Assembly: GCA_034927285.1 (NCBI GenBank)
Contig: JAYFQF010000028.1
Span: 1-20,487, forward strand
Origin: JAYFQF01 sp034927285
Lineage (GTDB): Bacteria > Bacillota > Peptococcia > DRI-13 > UBA5745
Reading direction: 5' to 3'
Length of the DNA stretch: 20,487 bases
Shown here: piece by piece, positions 13,560-20,487 of the stretch
Layout of the letters: each line of letters opens with the position of its first letter
How positions within the stretch are numbered: position 1 is the first letter of the stretch
Made by a program: the position numbers and the translations under genes
The notes under the pieces: generated by a model
Database searches by the model: none
Told to the model about the DNA's origin: nothing
The model's input: only the letters and a program-made list of their open reading frames with translations

Positions 13560-15062
13560 ATGGCAAAACTGACAAAAGAGGCGCTTTTGGATAAGGAAAG
13601 CTTCAGCGGCCGGGAACTGGCGGAGTTAAGCCTGGGTCAGGTTTCCGCGTTATTGGCGGCGGGCAGAGTCACCAGCCGCAGCCTGACGGAGAACATGCTC
13701 GAGCGGGCCGGGGCTAATGAAAGCAACGCTTATATCACGGTGAACCAGGAGGCCCTGGCTCAGGCCGACGCTTCCGACAAACGCCGGGCTCTGGGACAAG
13801 AACTGGGCCCTTTGGACGGCGTTCCCATGGCCCTGAAGGATAACATTTGTGTGCAGGGGCTAAAAACCACCTGCGCTTCCCGGATGCTGGAAAATTTTAT
13901 TCCTCCCTACAGCGCCACGGTGGCCCGCCGTTTAAGCGACGCCGGCGCCGTGCTTTTGGGCAAACTGAATATGGATGAGTTCGCCATGGGTTCCACCAGC
14001 GAAAATTCCATTTTCGGTCCGGTAAAAAATCCCCGGAACCCCAAGCTGGTCCCCGGCGGTTCTTCCGGAGGCAGCGCCGCCGCAGTAGCGGAAAGATCCG
14101 CTTATTTTACCCTGGGCACCGACACCGGCGGCTCCGTCCGCCAGCCTGCTGCTTTATGCGGCGTAGTGGGCTTAAAACCCACGTATGGCCGGATTTCCCG
14201 CTACGGCGTAGTGGCTTTCGCCTCGTCCCTGGATCAGATCGGCACGCTGGCCTCCGACGTGGAAGGGGCGGCGTTGTCCCTGCAGGCCATAGCCGGCAAG
14301 GATCCCCTGGACGGCAGTTCTTTGGCGGCCCCGGCGGAGGACTATCTCAGCTTTCTGAAAGGCGCCCAGGGGGCCAAGGGCCTTAAGATAGGCGTACCTG
14401 AGGAATATATGGGCCCGGGGATCCAGGAGGAAGTTCGCCGGGCCGTGCTGAGCCTGTCGGAAAAGCTGAAGGCCGCCGGCGCCACGGTGGAGGCATGTTC
14501 CCTGCCCAGGCTGGACTACGCTCTCAGCGCTTATTATGTCATCTCCTCCGCCGAGGCCTGCAGCAATCTGGGCCGCTACGACGGAGTGAAATACGGATAC
14601 CGGGCGCCTTCCTATGACGGACTGGAAGATATGATCCGCACCTCCCGCAGTCAGGGCTTCGGCGACGAGGTTAAGCGCCGCATTCTTTTGGGCACTTATA
14701 CGTTGTCCGCCGGATATTTCGACGCATATTACCGCCGGGCCCAGCAGGCCAGGACTTTGATTATGGAAGATTTCCGGCAGGCCTTCGAAAAGTACGATGT
14801 GCTTTTGACGCCCACCTCGCCGGTGACCGCCTGGCCGATCGGCACCCGGCATACGGATCCTTCCGAGGTCTACGCCATGGATATCTGCACCGTGTCGGTA
14901 AATGTGGCCGGACTGCCGGCCATCAGCCTGCCCTGCGGACAGGACAGCCGCCGTATGCCCATCGGCGCCCAGCTTATCGGCAGGCCTTTAAGCGAAGGCA
15001 TCCTCTTAAAAGCGGCCCAGGCAGCGGAGGAATTAGCAGGAGAGGAGGCCCGGGCCAAATGA
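13560..15062 (+). CDS. gatA: Asp/Glu-tRNA amidotransferase subunit A
   Basis: GatA is the glutaminase subunit: it releases ammonia from glutamine for amidation of misacylated Glu-tRNA-Gln (and Asp-tRNA-Asn). The 500-residue protein is an amidase-signature enzyme with the Ser-cis-Ser-Lys triad at Lys93 (A-L-K-D-N), Ser168 (P-G-G-S-S-G-G-S) and Ser192 (D-T-G-G-S-V-R-Q-P). These positions sit about 14 residues later than the numbering I recall for the Staphylococcus aureus enzyme, so this protein has a short N-terminal extension (roughly residues 1-20). The start at 13560 directly follows the gatC stop with AAGGTGG in the end of gatC; no internal start at the usual family N-terminus is better. 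It overlaps gatB by four bases (ATGA). Confidence 0.97.
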   Translation: MAKLTKEALLDKESFSGRELAELSLGQVSALLAAGRVTSRSLTENMLERAGANESNAYITVNQEALAQADASDKRRALGQELGPLDGVPMALKDNICVQGLKTTCASRMLENFIPPYSATVARRLSDAGAVLLGKLNMDEFAMGSTSENSIFGPVKNPRNPKLVPGGSSGGSAAAVAERSAYFTLGTDTGGSVRQPAALCGVVGLKPTYGRISRYGVVAFASSLDQIGTLASDVEGAALSLQAIAGKDPLDGSSLAAPAEDYLSFLKGAQGAKGLKIGVPEEYMGPGIQEEVRRAVLSLSEKLKAAGATVEACSLPRLDYALSAYYVISSAEACSNLGRYDGVKYGYRAPSYDGLEDMIRTSRSQGFGDEVKRRILLGTYTLSAGYFDAYYRRAQQARTLIMEDFRQAFEKYDVLLTPTSPVTAWPIGTRHTDPSEVYAMDICTVSVNVAGLPAISLPCGQDSRRMPIGAQLIGRPLSEGILLKAAQAAEELAGEEARAK

Positions 15063-16489
15063 GCCAGTATAAAACCGTTATTGGCCTGGAGGTCCACGTG
15101 GAGCTGGATACCCAGAGCAAAATTTACTGCGGCTGCACCACCGCTTTCGGCGGTGAGGAAAATACCCATGTTTGTCCGATTTGTTCCGGTATGCCCGGAG
15201 TTTTGCCGGTGCTGAACCGCAAGGTAGTAGAGTACTGCGTACGGGCGGGACTGGCGCTGAACTGCAAGATCAACCGCTATTCCCGGCAGGACCGCAAGCA
15301 TTATTTTTATCCCGACCTGCCTAAAGCCTTTCAGACCTCCCAGTATGATCTGCCTCTTTGTTACGACGGCTATGTGGACATCATGGCCGAAGGGAAGCCG
15401 AAGCGTATCGGCATTACCCGCATCCATATCGAAGAGGACGCCGGCAAGCTGATCCATGAATTCGGCCGGACCCGTGTGGATTATAACCGCTGCGGCGTAC
15501 CGCTGATCGAGATCGTCTCCGAACCGGATTTCGAAAACTCCGCCCAGGTGGTGGCCTATCTGGATACCCTGCGCAATATCCTGCTGTATACCGGGGTCTC
15601 CAACTGCAAGCTGGAGGAGGGCTCCATGCGCTGCGACATTAACCTTTCCATCCATAAGGAAGGCGAGCCTTTCGGCACCCGCACCGAAATGAAGAACCTG
15701 AATTCTTTCAGCGCCGCGAAAAACGCTGTGGAATATGAGGAGAAGCGTCAGCGCCGGGCAGTGGAGGCCGGCGGCGTCATTACCCAGGACACCCTGCGCT
15801 GGGATGATGAAAAAGGCATTAATTACGCCATGCGCACCAAAGAAGACGCCGACGAATATTATTATTTTCCCGAGCCGGATATCATGCCCATGGTCTTAAG
15901 CGAAGAATATGTCCAGGAAATCGCCGATTCGCTGCCGGAACTTCCGGAAAAGCGCAAAGTCCGCTATCAGGAGACCCTGGGCCTTTCCGCCTACGACGCC
16001 GGACTTTTGGTGGCGGACAAGCATCTCAGCGACGTTTTTGATGATGCGGTGGCCCTGGGCGCCGCCCCCAAGGCCTGCGCCAACTATATTATGGGCGATA
16101 TCACCCGTTTGCTGAACGATAAAGGGCTGGAGCCGGAGAAGCTGCCTTTTGACGGGGGCCGGCTGGCGGAGCTGGTGGGACTCATCGAAAAAGGAACCAT
16201 CAGTAATTCCATCGGCTCTAAAGTGGTGGAGCTGATGTTCGCAGAAGAAAACCGGGGCAAAAGCCCCCAGGCTTTAGTGGAAGAACATTCTCTGGCCCAG
16301 GTCAGCGACGACGGCCTGATCCGGGGAATGTGCAGTCAGGTCATCGCGGAAAATCCCAAGATCGTAGCCGACTATAAGGCGGGGAAGACCAAGGCCATCA
16401 CCGCCTTGGTGGGGCAGGTGATGAAGCTTTCCCGGGGCAAGGCCAATCCCGGCATGGTTAATCAACTGCTGGCCGAGCTTTTGGCCTAG
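15059..16489 (+). CDS. gatB: Asp/Glu-tRNA amidotransferase subunit B
   Basis: GatB binds the misacylated tRNA, activates the acyl group with ATP and uses ammonia tunnelled from GatA. The 476-residue length is usual. Motifs are G-L-E-V-H-V-E-L (9-16), the zinc cysteines at 24, 26, 39 and 42 (C-G-C and C-P-I-C), and R-K-H-Y-F-Y-P-D-L-P-K around 79-89. The C-terminal part contains the helical/YqeY tail that contacts the tRNA elbow (about 330-476). Its ATG overlaps the gatA stop and follows GAGGAGG. Presence of GatCAB implies that the organism makes Gln-tRNA, and possibly Asn-tRNA, by the indirect route. It is the last gene before a strong bidirectional terminator. Confidence 0.97.
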   Translation: MSQYKTVIGLEVHVELDTQSKIYCGCTTAFGGEENTHVCPICSGMPGVLPVLNRKVVEYCVRAGLALNCKINRYSRQDRKHYFYPDLPKAFQTSQYDLPLCYDGYVDIMAEGKPKRIGITRIHIEEDAGKLIHEFGRTRVDYNRCGVPLIEIVSEPDFENSAQVVAYLDTLRNILLYTGVSNCKLEEGSMRCDINLSIHKEGEPFGTRTEMKNLNSFSAAKNAVEYEEKRQRRAVEAGGVITQDTLRWDDEKGINYAMRTKEDADEYYYFPEPDIMPMVLSEEYVQEIADSLPELPEKRKVRYQETLGLSAYDAGLLVADKHLSDVFDDAVALGAAPKACANYIMGDITRLLNDKGLEPEKLPFDGGRLAELVGLIEKGTISNSIGSKVVELMFAEENRGKSPQALVEEHSLAQVSDDGLIRGMCSQVIAENPKIVADYKAGKTKAITALVGQVMKLSRGKANPGMVNQLLAELLA

Positions 16490-16526
16490 TCGCCGGAAAT
16501 ATTCCAAGCCGGCTGAAAAAAGGAAG

Positions 16527-16566
16527 GCAAAGAAAAAACCGCAGGCCGCGGTTTTTTTTTCTTTGC
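16527..16566. terminator. Bidirectional terminator between gatB and the cupin gene
   Basis: A GC core AACCGC/GCGGTT (16537-16542 with 16548-16553) has a five-base loop and is flanked by A-runs on the left and a run of nine T on the right, bounded by GCAAAG and CTTTGC. On the plus strand it ends the gat operon; on the minus strand it has its own T-run and serves the convergent cupin gene. The rest of 16490-16609 is unstructured apart from a small AGCCGGCT palindrome near 16507. Confidence 0.92.
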
Positions 16567-16609
16567 GTATTATTCTTCGTTTTTATTCTTGGCCTTTTCT
16601 TTTCCTGCT

Positions 16610-16960
16610 TTATTTGGTGATGATAAATGCCAGGTAGACTAAAGGCTCACGGCCGTTATTCGCTACGCCGTGATTTTTGCCGCCGCCGCAGATGGCGGCG
16701 TCGCCGGGATAGGCCAGGATTTCGGCGCCGTCGTCATTTACCGTGGCCACACCTTCCAGGATATAAATGATCTCCTCGTCTTTTTCATGGGGGTGAGGAC
16801 CTATGGAGCAGCCGGGCTGCAATACCACCTTGGAGGCCATACGGATTTTCGGGTTGGTTTTTTCTTCTTCGGAAAACAAGGCGTAAGCTTCCACTTCGCC
16901 CCGGCCTCCGTGAAAATCCTGAAAAAGCTTTTTCTCAAACTGATCCGGTTTTTTTATCAT
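16610..16960 (-). CDS. Small single-domain cupin protein
   Basis: This 116-residue protein is a single beta-barrel cupin. Motif 1 is G50, His56, His58, Glu63 and G70, in G-P-H-P-H-E-K-D-E-E; motif 2 ends with His97 and Asn101 (K-N-H-G-V-A-N). The three His and one Glu are the usual metal ligands, so it probably binds a divalent metal. Small cupins of this kind may be dioxygenases, isomerases or sugar- or ligand-sensing proteins, and the sequence gives no substrate. The ATG at 16960 follows GGAGGAG by about six bases. It stands alone, convergent with gatB and divergent from the EamA transporter gene, from which it is separated by 154 bases holding both promoters. Confidence 0.88.
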   Translation of the reverse strand: MIKKPDQFEKKLFQDFHGGRGEVEAYALFSEEEKTNPKIRMASKVVLQPGCSIGPHPHEKDEEIIYILEGVATVNDDGAEILAYPGDAAICGGGKNHGVANNGREPLVYLAFIITK

Positions 16961-17001
16961 GGCAAATCTCCTCCCGTAAAAATTTTACCGTCCTAAGGTT
17001 A

Positions 17002-17030
17002 AGTATATCCGATCCCGGGGCGGCTGGAAA
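17002..17030 (-). promoter_or_regulatory. Probable promoter of the cupin gene
   Basis: On the minus strand TTTCCA (17025-17030) and TATACT (17002-17007) are 17 bases apart, with four of six and five of six matches to the sigma-A consensus. The transcript would begin near 16995 and pass through a 13-base AT palindrome, GTAAAA-A-TTTTAC (16976-16988), just before the ribosome binding site. Confidence 0.6.
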
Positions 17031-17050
17031 CAGTTTTCTGCCGGAATTTA

Positions 17051-17059
17051 TGATAGAAT
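17051..17059 (+). promoter_or_regulatory. Possible extended -10 promoter of the EamA gene
   Basis: TGATAGAAT (17051-17059) is an extended -10 element (TG, one base, TAGAAT). No good -35 stands 16-18 bases upstream, so the call rests on this element and on the AT-rich stretch that follows up to the start codon at 17115. Confidence 0.4.
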
Positions 17060-17114
17060 GAAAAGATAAAATAATGGTTAAGAAAAAGATAACGTTTAAT
17101 CTGAGGGAAAACAA

Positions 17115-18032
17115 ATGAAAAAGGACAAAGCGAATCTGATTTTTTCCATGCTGATTTTCGGCAGCATGGGGTTGGTGATTAAAAAAATCTCTTTCGGTTC
17201 CATCCAGATCGCCTGGTTCCGCGGCACGATCGGCTGCCTTTTTATCCTGGCGGTCTGCTTTTTAAGCGGAAAAGGCCTAGATATCCGGGCGCTGCGAAAG
17301 AACCTGCCTGTTCTTCTGATTTCCGGCTGCTTTATCGGGGCAAACTGGATTATGCTGTTTAACGCGTATAAGTACACCGACGTTTCCATCGCCACGGTCT
17401 GTAACTATATGGCGCCGGTGATCGTGACGTTCCTTTCCCCGCTGCTATTTAAGGAAAGGCTCAGCACCCTTCGGGTAGTTTGCGTTTTCAGCGCCGTAGC
17501 CGGCCTGGCCTGTCTGGCTTCTGCCGGCGGCGGGCTGGGCCCGGAAGGCGCCAAGGGCATTGCTTTTGGTTTGGCGGCGGCGGTGCTTTACGCGGGAATG
17601 GTGGTCTGCAACAAATTTTTACGGGAAATCTCCGGCAGGGACAGCTGCGCCATGCAGCTGGGGATGGCGGCTCTTTTTCTGACGCCTTTTTTCCTGGCCG
17701 GAGGAGGGGTTTCCTTCGAAAGGGCCGGCATAACGGAGGTGGCCCTCCTGCTTTGCCTGGGGATAATCCATGCCGGCGTGGCCTTCTTATTGTATTTTAC
17801 AGCGATCCCGGGCCTGCCGGGGCAGAGCGTGGCCGCGCTGAGCTATGTGGAGCCGGCTGCCGCCATTCTTTTTTCCTTTCTGATCCTGGGAGAACGTCTG
17901 ACGGCGGTACAGCTGGCAGGCTGTATCCTGGTGCTGGGCTCCACCTTCGTCAGCGAGCTGTGGGGCGGGAAAAGCACGGCGGCGGAGCCAAATTCATTTG
18001 CGCAAGACCAGGGGAGCCTGTATAATAAGTAA
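17115..18032 (+). CDS. EamA/DMT-family membrane transporter
   Basis: The 305-residue product is a ten-helix member of the drug/metabolite transporter superfamily. It is built of two EamA repeats, about residues 5-135 and 150-285; the second repeat ends with Y-V-E-P-A-A-A-I-L-F-S and L-G-E-R-L-T-A-V-Q-L-A-G, and the first has the parallel Y-M-A-P-V-I-V-T-F and K-E-R-L-S. Such proteins usually export amino acids, nucleosides or other metabolites; the substrate is not evident. The ATG at 17115 follows GAGGG. The C-terminal 20 residues are hydrophilic. A promoter for metF lies inside the last codons, so this gene and metF may be partly cotranscribed but separately controlled. Confidence 0.9.
   Translation: MKKDKANLIFSMLIFGSMGLVIKKISFGSIQIAWFRGTIGCLFILAVCFLSGKGLDIRALRKNLPVLLISGCFIGANWIMLFNAYKYTDVSIATVCNYMAPVIVTFLSPLLFKERLSTLRVVCVFSAVAGLACLASAGGGLGPEGAKGIAFGLAAAVLYAGMVVCNKFLREISGRDSCAMQLGMAALFLTPFFLAGGGVSFERAGITEVALLLCLGIIHAGVAFLLYFTAIPGLPGQSVAALSYVEPAAAILFSFLILGERLTAVQLAGCILVLGSTFVSELWGGKSTAAEPNSFAQDQGSLYNK
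17998..18026 (+). promoter_or_regulatory. Possible promoter of metF within the end of the EamA gene
   Basis: A perfect TATAAT (18021-18026) stands 17 bases after TTGCGC (17998-18003), which matches the first three bases of the -35 consensus. Transcription would start near 18033, at the beginning of the tandem repeat at 18034-18075. Confidence 0.5.
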
Positions 18033-18033
18033 A

Positions 18034-18075
18034 ACAGAATGGCTTCAATGCAAGACAGAATTTTTTCAATGCAAA
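18034..18075 (+). repeat. Two tandem 21-bp repeats in the metF leader
   Basis: Units 18034-18054 and 18055-18075 begin ACAGAAT and contain TTCAATGCAA; they differ at four positions (GGC to TTT in the middle and the last base). A third copy starts (ACAGGAGG) and merges into the metF ribosome binding site. The period equals two DNA turns and also seven codons: read from an ATG at 18039 the repeat would encode S-M-Q-D-R-I-F, then S-M-Q-N-R-R. The location, between a promoter and a start site, suggests an operator or leader element. Confidence 0.65.
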
Positions 18076-18089
18076 ACAGGAGGCGTCCC

Positions 18090-18971
18090 ATGAAGATCCC
18101 GCAGTTATTTGAACAAAAGAAAATCGTGTTTTCCCTGGAGGTGTTTCCCCCGAAAAAAACCGGCGCCCTGGAAACGGTATATCATACCTTGGCGGGGCTG
18201 CCGGATATCCCGGCGGATTTTGTCAGCGTTACTTATGGAGCCGGCGGCAGCAATATCCAGAAAAGCAAAACCTGCGAGATCTGCGGCCATATCAAAGAGC
18301 GTTATCATATCGAGCCGGTAGCCCACCTGACCTGCGTGGGCGCCACCAAGGAAGAGATCAGCCGCACTCTGGAGGATCTGAAGGCCAAGGGCGTAGAGAA
18401 CATTCTGGCTCTGCGGGGCGACCGCAACCCGGAGATCAATTTGCCGTCGGATTTCGCTCACGCTTCGGACCTGGCGTCCTTCATCCGTTCCTATGATTCT
18501 TCCTTCAGCCTTTCGGGGGCCTGCTATCCGGAGGTTCACGCGGAAAGCGACAGCATGGAAGAGGATATCGCCAACCTGAAAATCAAGGTGGATTCAGGCG
18601 TGGACCATCTGGTAACCCAGCTTTTCTTTGATAACGGCTGCTTTTATGAATTTCGCGATCAGGTCCGGGCCGCAGGGATCAGGGTCCCCATCGAGGCCGG
18701 CATCATGCCGATCATTAATAAAGGCCAGATCGAAAAAACAGTGACCATGTGCGGAGCCAGCCTGCCCCGCAAATTCGTTACTCTGCTGAACAAATTTGCC
18801 GATGACCCGGAAGCCCTGAAGGCTGCCGGCATTTCTTATGCCACGGACCAGATTATCGACCTGCTGGCCAACGGAGTCCAGGGTATCCATGTTTATACCA
18901 TGAACAACCTGGATCTGGCCCGGCAGATCTACACAAATATCAAAGGCATTGTGGAAAGCGCAAACCGATAG
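18090..18971 (+). CDS. metF: 5,10-methylenetetrahydrofolate reductase
   Basis: MetF reduces 5,10-methylene-THF to 5-methyl-THF with FAD and NAD(P)H, supplying the methyl group for methionine synthesis (or, in acetogens, the methyl branch). The 293-residue TIM-barrel protein has the catalytic Glu17 in S-L-E-V-F-P-P-K, Y-G-A-G-G-S at 49-54, H-L-T-C-V-G around 82-87, A-L-R-G-D at about 107-111 and the C-terminal G-V-x-G-I-H-x-Y-T-M-N. The ATG at 18090 follows a perfect AGGAGG by seven bases; an in-frame ATG at 18039 would add 17 residues encoded by the tandem repeat and lacks a good ribosome binding site. No metV or methionine synthase gene is next to it in the window. Confidence 0.95.
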   Translation: MKIPQLFEQKKIVFSLEVFPPKKTGALETVYHTLAGLPDIPADFVSVTYGAGGSNIQKSKTCEICGHIKERYHIEPVAHLTCVGATKEEISRTLEDLKAKGVENILALRGDRNPEINLPSDFAHASDLASFIRSYDSSFSLSGACYPEVHAESDSMEEDIANLKIKVDSGVDHLVTQLFFDNGCFYEFRDQVRAAGIRVPIEAGIMPIINKGQIEKTVTMCGASLPRKFVTLLNKFADDPEALKAAGISYATDQIIDLLANGVQGIHVYTMNNLDLARQIYTNIKGIVESANR

Positions 18972-19011
18972 CGGAAAAAAGCGCAAATATACGACAGGAC
19001 GGGTGAATGCA

Positions 19012-20022
19012 ATGACCAAGGAAATCGCCGTATTGGGGGCCGGCAGCTGGGGCACCGCTCTGGCTTCGGCACTGGCGGCCCAAAATTATCATGTGCGCAT
19101 TTGGGCCCGGGATTCAGAGCAGATCGCGGAGATGAAAGCCGAAAGAGAAAATCGCCGTTATTTGCCGGGAGTCCGCCTTACGGAAAACGTGTATCCCGAG
19201 GCCGACCTGGAAAAAGCTCTGGACCGGGCGGAAATTTTTTTATATGCCGTACCGGCTCAGGGCTTTCGCCAGGTGTTTGAACAGACCCTGCCTTATCTCA
19301 GGCCGGAAGCAATCCTGGTAAACGCGGCCAAGGGAATCGAGAGAGGCAGCTTGCTCAGGCTTTCGGAAATCGTTTTCCAAAGCCGGCCGGAAGCCCGCTA
19401 CGTGGTGCTTTCCGGCCCTTCTCACGCCGAGGAAGTAGGCAAAGGGCTGCCGACTACCCTGGTGGCTGCCGCCGGGGAACGCCTTTTGGCGGAAGAGATC
19501 CAGGACCTTCTGATGAGCGACAGCCTGCGGATCTATACCAGTACCGATATCGTAGGCGTGGAGCTGGGCGGCGCCTTAAAAAACATCATCGCCCTGGGGG
19601 CCGGTATTTCCGACGGCATGGGCTACGGCGACAACGCCAAGGCCGCCATGATGACCCGGGGGCTTACGGAGATGGCCCGACTGGGCATCGCTTCCGGCGC
19701 CCAGGAGGCCACCTTCTTCGGCCTGGCCGGTATCGGTGATCTGATCGTCACCTGTACCAGTATGCACAGCCGCAACCGCCGCTGCGGCATCCTGATCGGC
19801 CAGGGCCTTTCCCCGGCGGAAGCCAGCGCCAAAGTAGGCATGGTAGTGGAGGGAATGTTTACTACCGAAGCGGCTTACGAGCTGGCCAGGGCAAAAGGCA
19901 TACAAATGCCGATAACCGAGCATATTTATGAAGTGATTCAGGGGCGAATGGATGCCCGGGAAGCGGTGAAGCGGCTGATGACACGGAAAAAGAAGCACGA
20001 GCGGGAAGAGGAGTTCATTTAA
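19012..20022 (+). CDS. gpsA: Glycerol-3-phosphate dehydrogenase [NAD(P)+]
   Basis: GpsA reduces dihydroxyacetone phosphate to sn-glycerol-3-phosphate for phospholipid synthesis. The 336-residue enzyme has an N-terminal Rossmann domain with G-A-G-S-W-G at 9-14, A-A-K-G-I-E with Lys108, G-P-S-H-A-E-E-V at 135-142, and the C-terminal catalytic domain with L-K-N (catalytic Lys190), D-G-M-G-Y-G-D-N-A-K-A-A (201-212) and the conserved G-L-A-G-I-G-D-L-I-V-T-C. I chose ATG 19012, matching the family N-terminus, after GGACGGGTG; GTG 19003 is a less likely alternative. It lies 40 bases after metF with no terminator, so metF, gpsA and the peptidase probably share a transcript. The tail (about 325-336) is strongly charged. 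Confidence 0.96.
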   Translation: MTKEIAVLGAGSWGTALASALAAQNYHVRIWARDSEQIAEMKAERENRRYLPGVRLTENVYPEADLEKALDRAEIFLYAVPAQGFRQVFEQTLPYLRPEAILVNAAKGIERGSLLRLSEIVFQSRPEARYVVLSGPSHAEEVGKGLPTTLVAAAGERLLAEEIQDLLMSDSLRIYTSTDIVGVELGGALKNIIALGAGISDGMGYGDNAKAAMMTRGLTEMARLGIASGAQEATFFGLAGIGDLIVTCTSMHSRNRRCGILIGQGLSPAEASAKVGMVVEGMFTTEAAYELARAKGIQMPITEHIYEVIQGRMDAREAVKRLMTRKKKHEREEEFI

Positions 20023-20054
20023 TAAACGAAGGACAGCAAACGGAGGACGGTAAA

Positions 20055-20487
20055 ATGAAAAAAACAAAATTTCCTTTTGAAATCTGGTGGAAAAACGCCG
20101 GGGAAGAAGAAATCCAGGCCGCTTTCGCCTTTAGCGATGATTATCTTCGCTTTCTCAATGATTGCAAGACGGAACGGGAGGTAGCGGATTTTACGGAGGC
20201 TCAGCTGAAGGAGCAGGGGTTCCAGAGCCTGGATGAGCTGCTGGCCCACCGGCCGGCGGGCGCCTTTTGCAGCCTGAAGCCCGGGGATAAGGTGTATAAG
20301 GTGGTCCATGGCAAGGCCGTGCTGGCGGCGGTGATCGGCGCCAGTCCCGCCCAGGAGGGCTTTAATATTATCGCTTCCCATATCGATTCGCCCCGGCTGG
20401 ATTTCAAGCAGACCCCCCTTTATGAGGATATTAACTTAGCGCTGGCCAAAACCCATTATTACGGCGGGATAAAAAAATACCAATGGG
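20055..20487 (+). CDS. M18-family aminopeptidase, N-terminal part (cut by window end)
   Basis: Only the first 144 residues are present; the gene continues past the window. The visible part resembles the start of M18 zinc aminopeptidases, cytoplasmic dodecameric enzymes that remove N-terminal residues from peptides. The key landmark is A-S-H-I-D-S-P-R-L-D at 107-116, where His109 would be the first metal ligand, followed by P-L-Y-E (121-124) and Y-Y-G-G-I-K-K-Y-Q-W (135-144). The ATG at 20055 follows GGAGG by eight bases and lies 32 bases after gpsA. The remaining metal ligands and catalytic Glu residues are outside the window, so activity cannot be judged. Confidence 0.87.
   Translation, partial: MKKTKFPFEIWWKNAGEEEIQAAFAFSDDYLRFLNDCKTEREVADFTEAQLKEQGFQSLDELLAHRPAGAFCSLKPGDKVYKVVHGKAVLAAVIGASPAQEGFNIIASHIDSPRLDFKQTPLYEDINLALAKTHYYGGIKKYQW

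Noticed and set aside
16976..16988. AT palindrome GTAAAA-A-TTTTAC in the cupin leader as an operator
   Set aside because: Six-base arms in an AT-rich leader are expected often by chance and there is no second copy nearby.
1..20487. Search for mobile elements, CRISPR arrays, defence or toxin-antitoxin systems, tRNA and rRNA genes
   Set aside because: No transposase, integrase, spaced repeat array, paired small toxin-antitoxin genes or tRNA-like fold could be seen; the content is housekeeping genes with a few transporters.

Overview
This is an ordinary chromosomal window from a fairly GC-rich bacterium, most likely a Firmicute (Bacillota) of the Clostridia or Negativicutes type. The pointers are strong AGGAGG-type ribosome binding sites before nearly every gene, sigma-A promoters close to TTGACA-17-TATAAT, a two-subunit (alpha/beta) glycyl-tRNA synthetase, GatCAB amidotransferase, LL-diaminopimelate aminotransferase (DapL), and the order prmA, rsmE, mtaB, HIT protein, rpsU that is familiar downstream of dnaJ in Gram-positive genomes. 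The genus cannot be set from this sequence. I see no mobile element, CRISPR array, tRNA or rRNA, and all complete genes look intact.

Layout. Positions 1-47 hold a hairpin terminator that probably ends a gene left of the window. A membrane-anchored GNAT acetyltransferase (81-857, minus) and the prmA operon (1032 onward, plus) are read from back-to-back promoters. The plus operon is prmA, a class 3-like aldehyde dehydrogenase, rsmE, mtaB and a HIT protein: three RNA- or ribosome-modifying enzymes with an aldehyde dehydrogenase inserted among them. It runs into rpsU (58 codons), which has its own near-consensus promoter, a hairpin leader and a terminator. A second unit (6524-8661) is a DHA2-type MFS exporter translationally coupled to a YoaK/DUF1275 membrane protein. 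A 289-base gap (8662-8950) follows, with a terminator, several hairpins and the glyQ promoter.

The third unit (8951-16489) is glyQ, glyS, dapL, gatC, gatA, gatB, closed by a bidirectional terminator. It supplies Gly-tRNA synthesis, the Glu-to-Gln (and Asp-to-Asn) correction of mischarged tRNA, and one step of lysine/cell-wall diaminopimelate synthesis. A convergent small cupin (16610-16960, minus) shares an intergenic region with a divergent EamA transporter (17115-18032). The last stretch is metF, gpsA and the start of an M18 aminopeptidase cut by the window end.

How it works together: most of the window serves translation and its quality (PrmA on L11, RsmE on 16S rRNA, MtaB on tRNA, S21, GlyRS, GatCAB), with single metabolic genes (dapL, metF, gpsA) and three membrane proteins of unknown substrate. 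I did not find a convincing new multi-gene system. The most interesting points are small: the 21-bp tandem repeat before metF, the palindromic promoter spacer and hairpin leader of rpsU, mutually exclusive RNA pairings between glyS and dapL, the tethered GNAT enzyme, and an enlarged C-terminal domain in MtaB.
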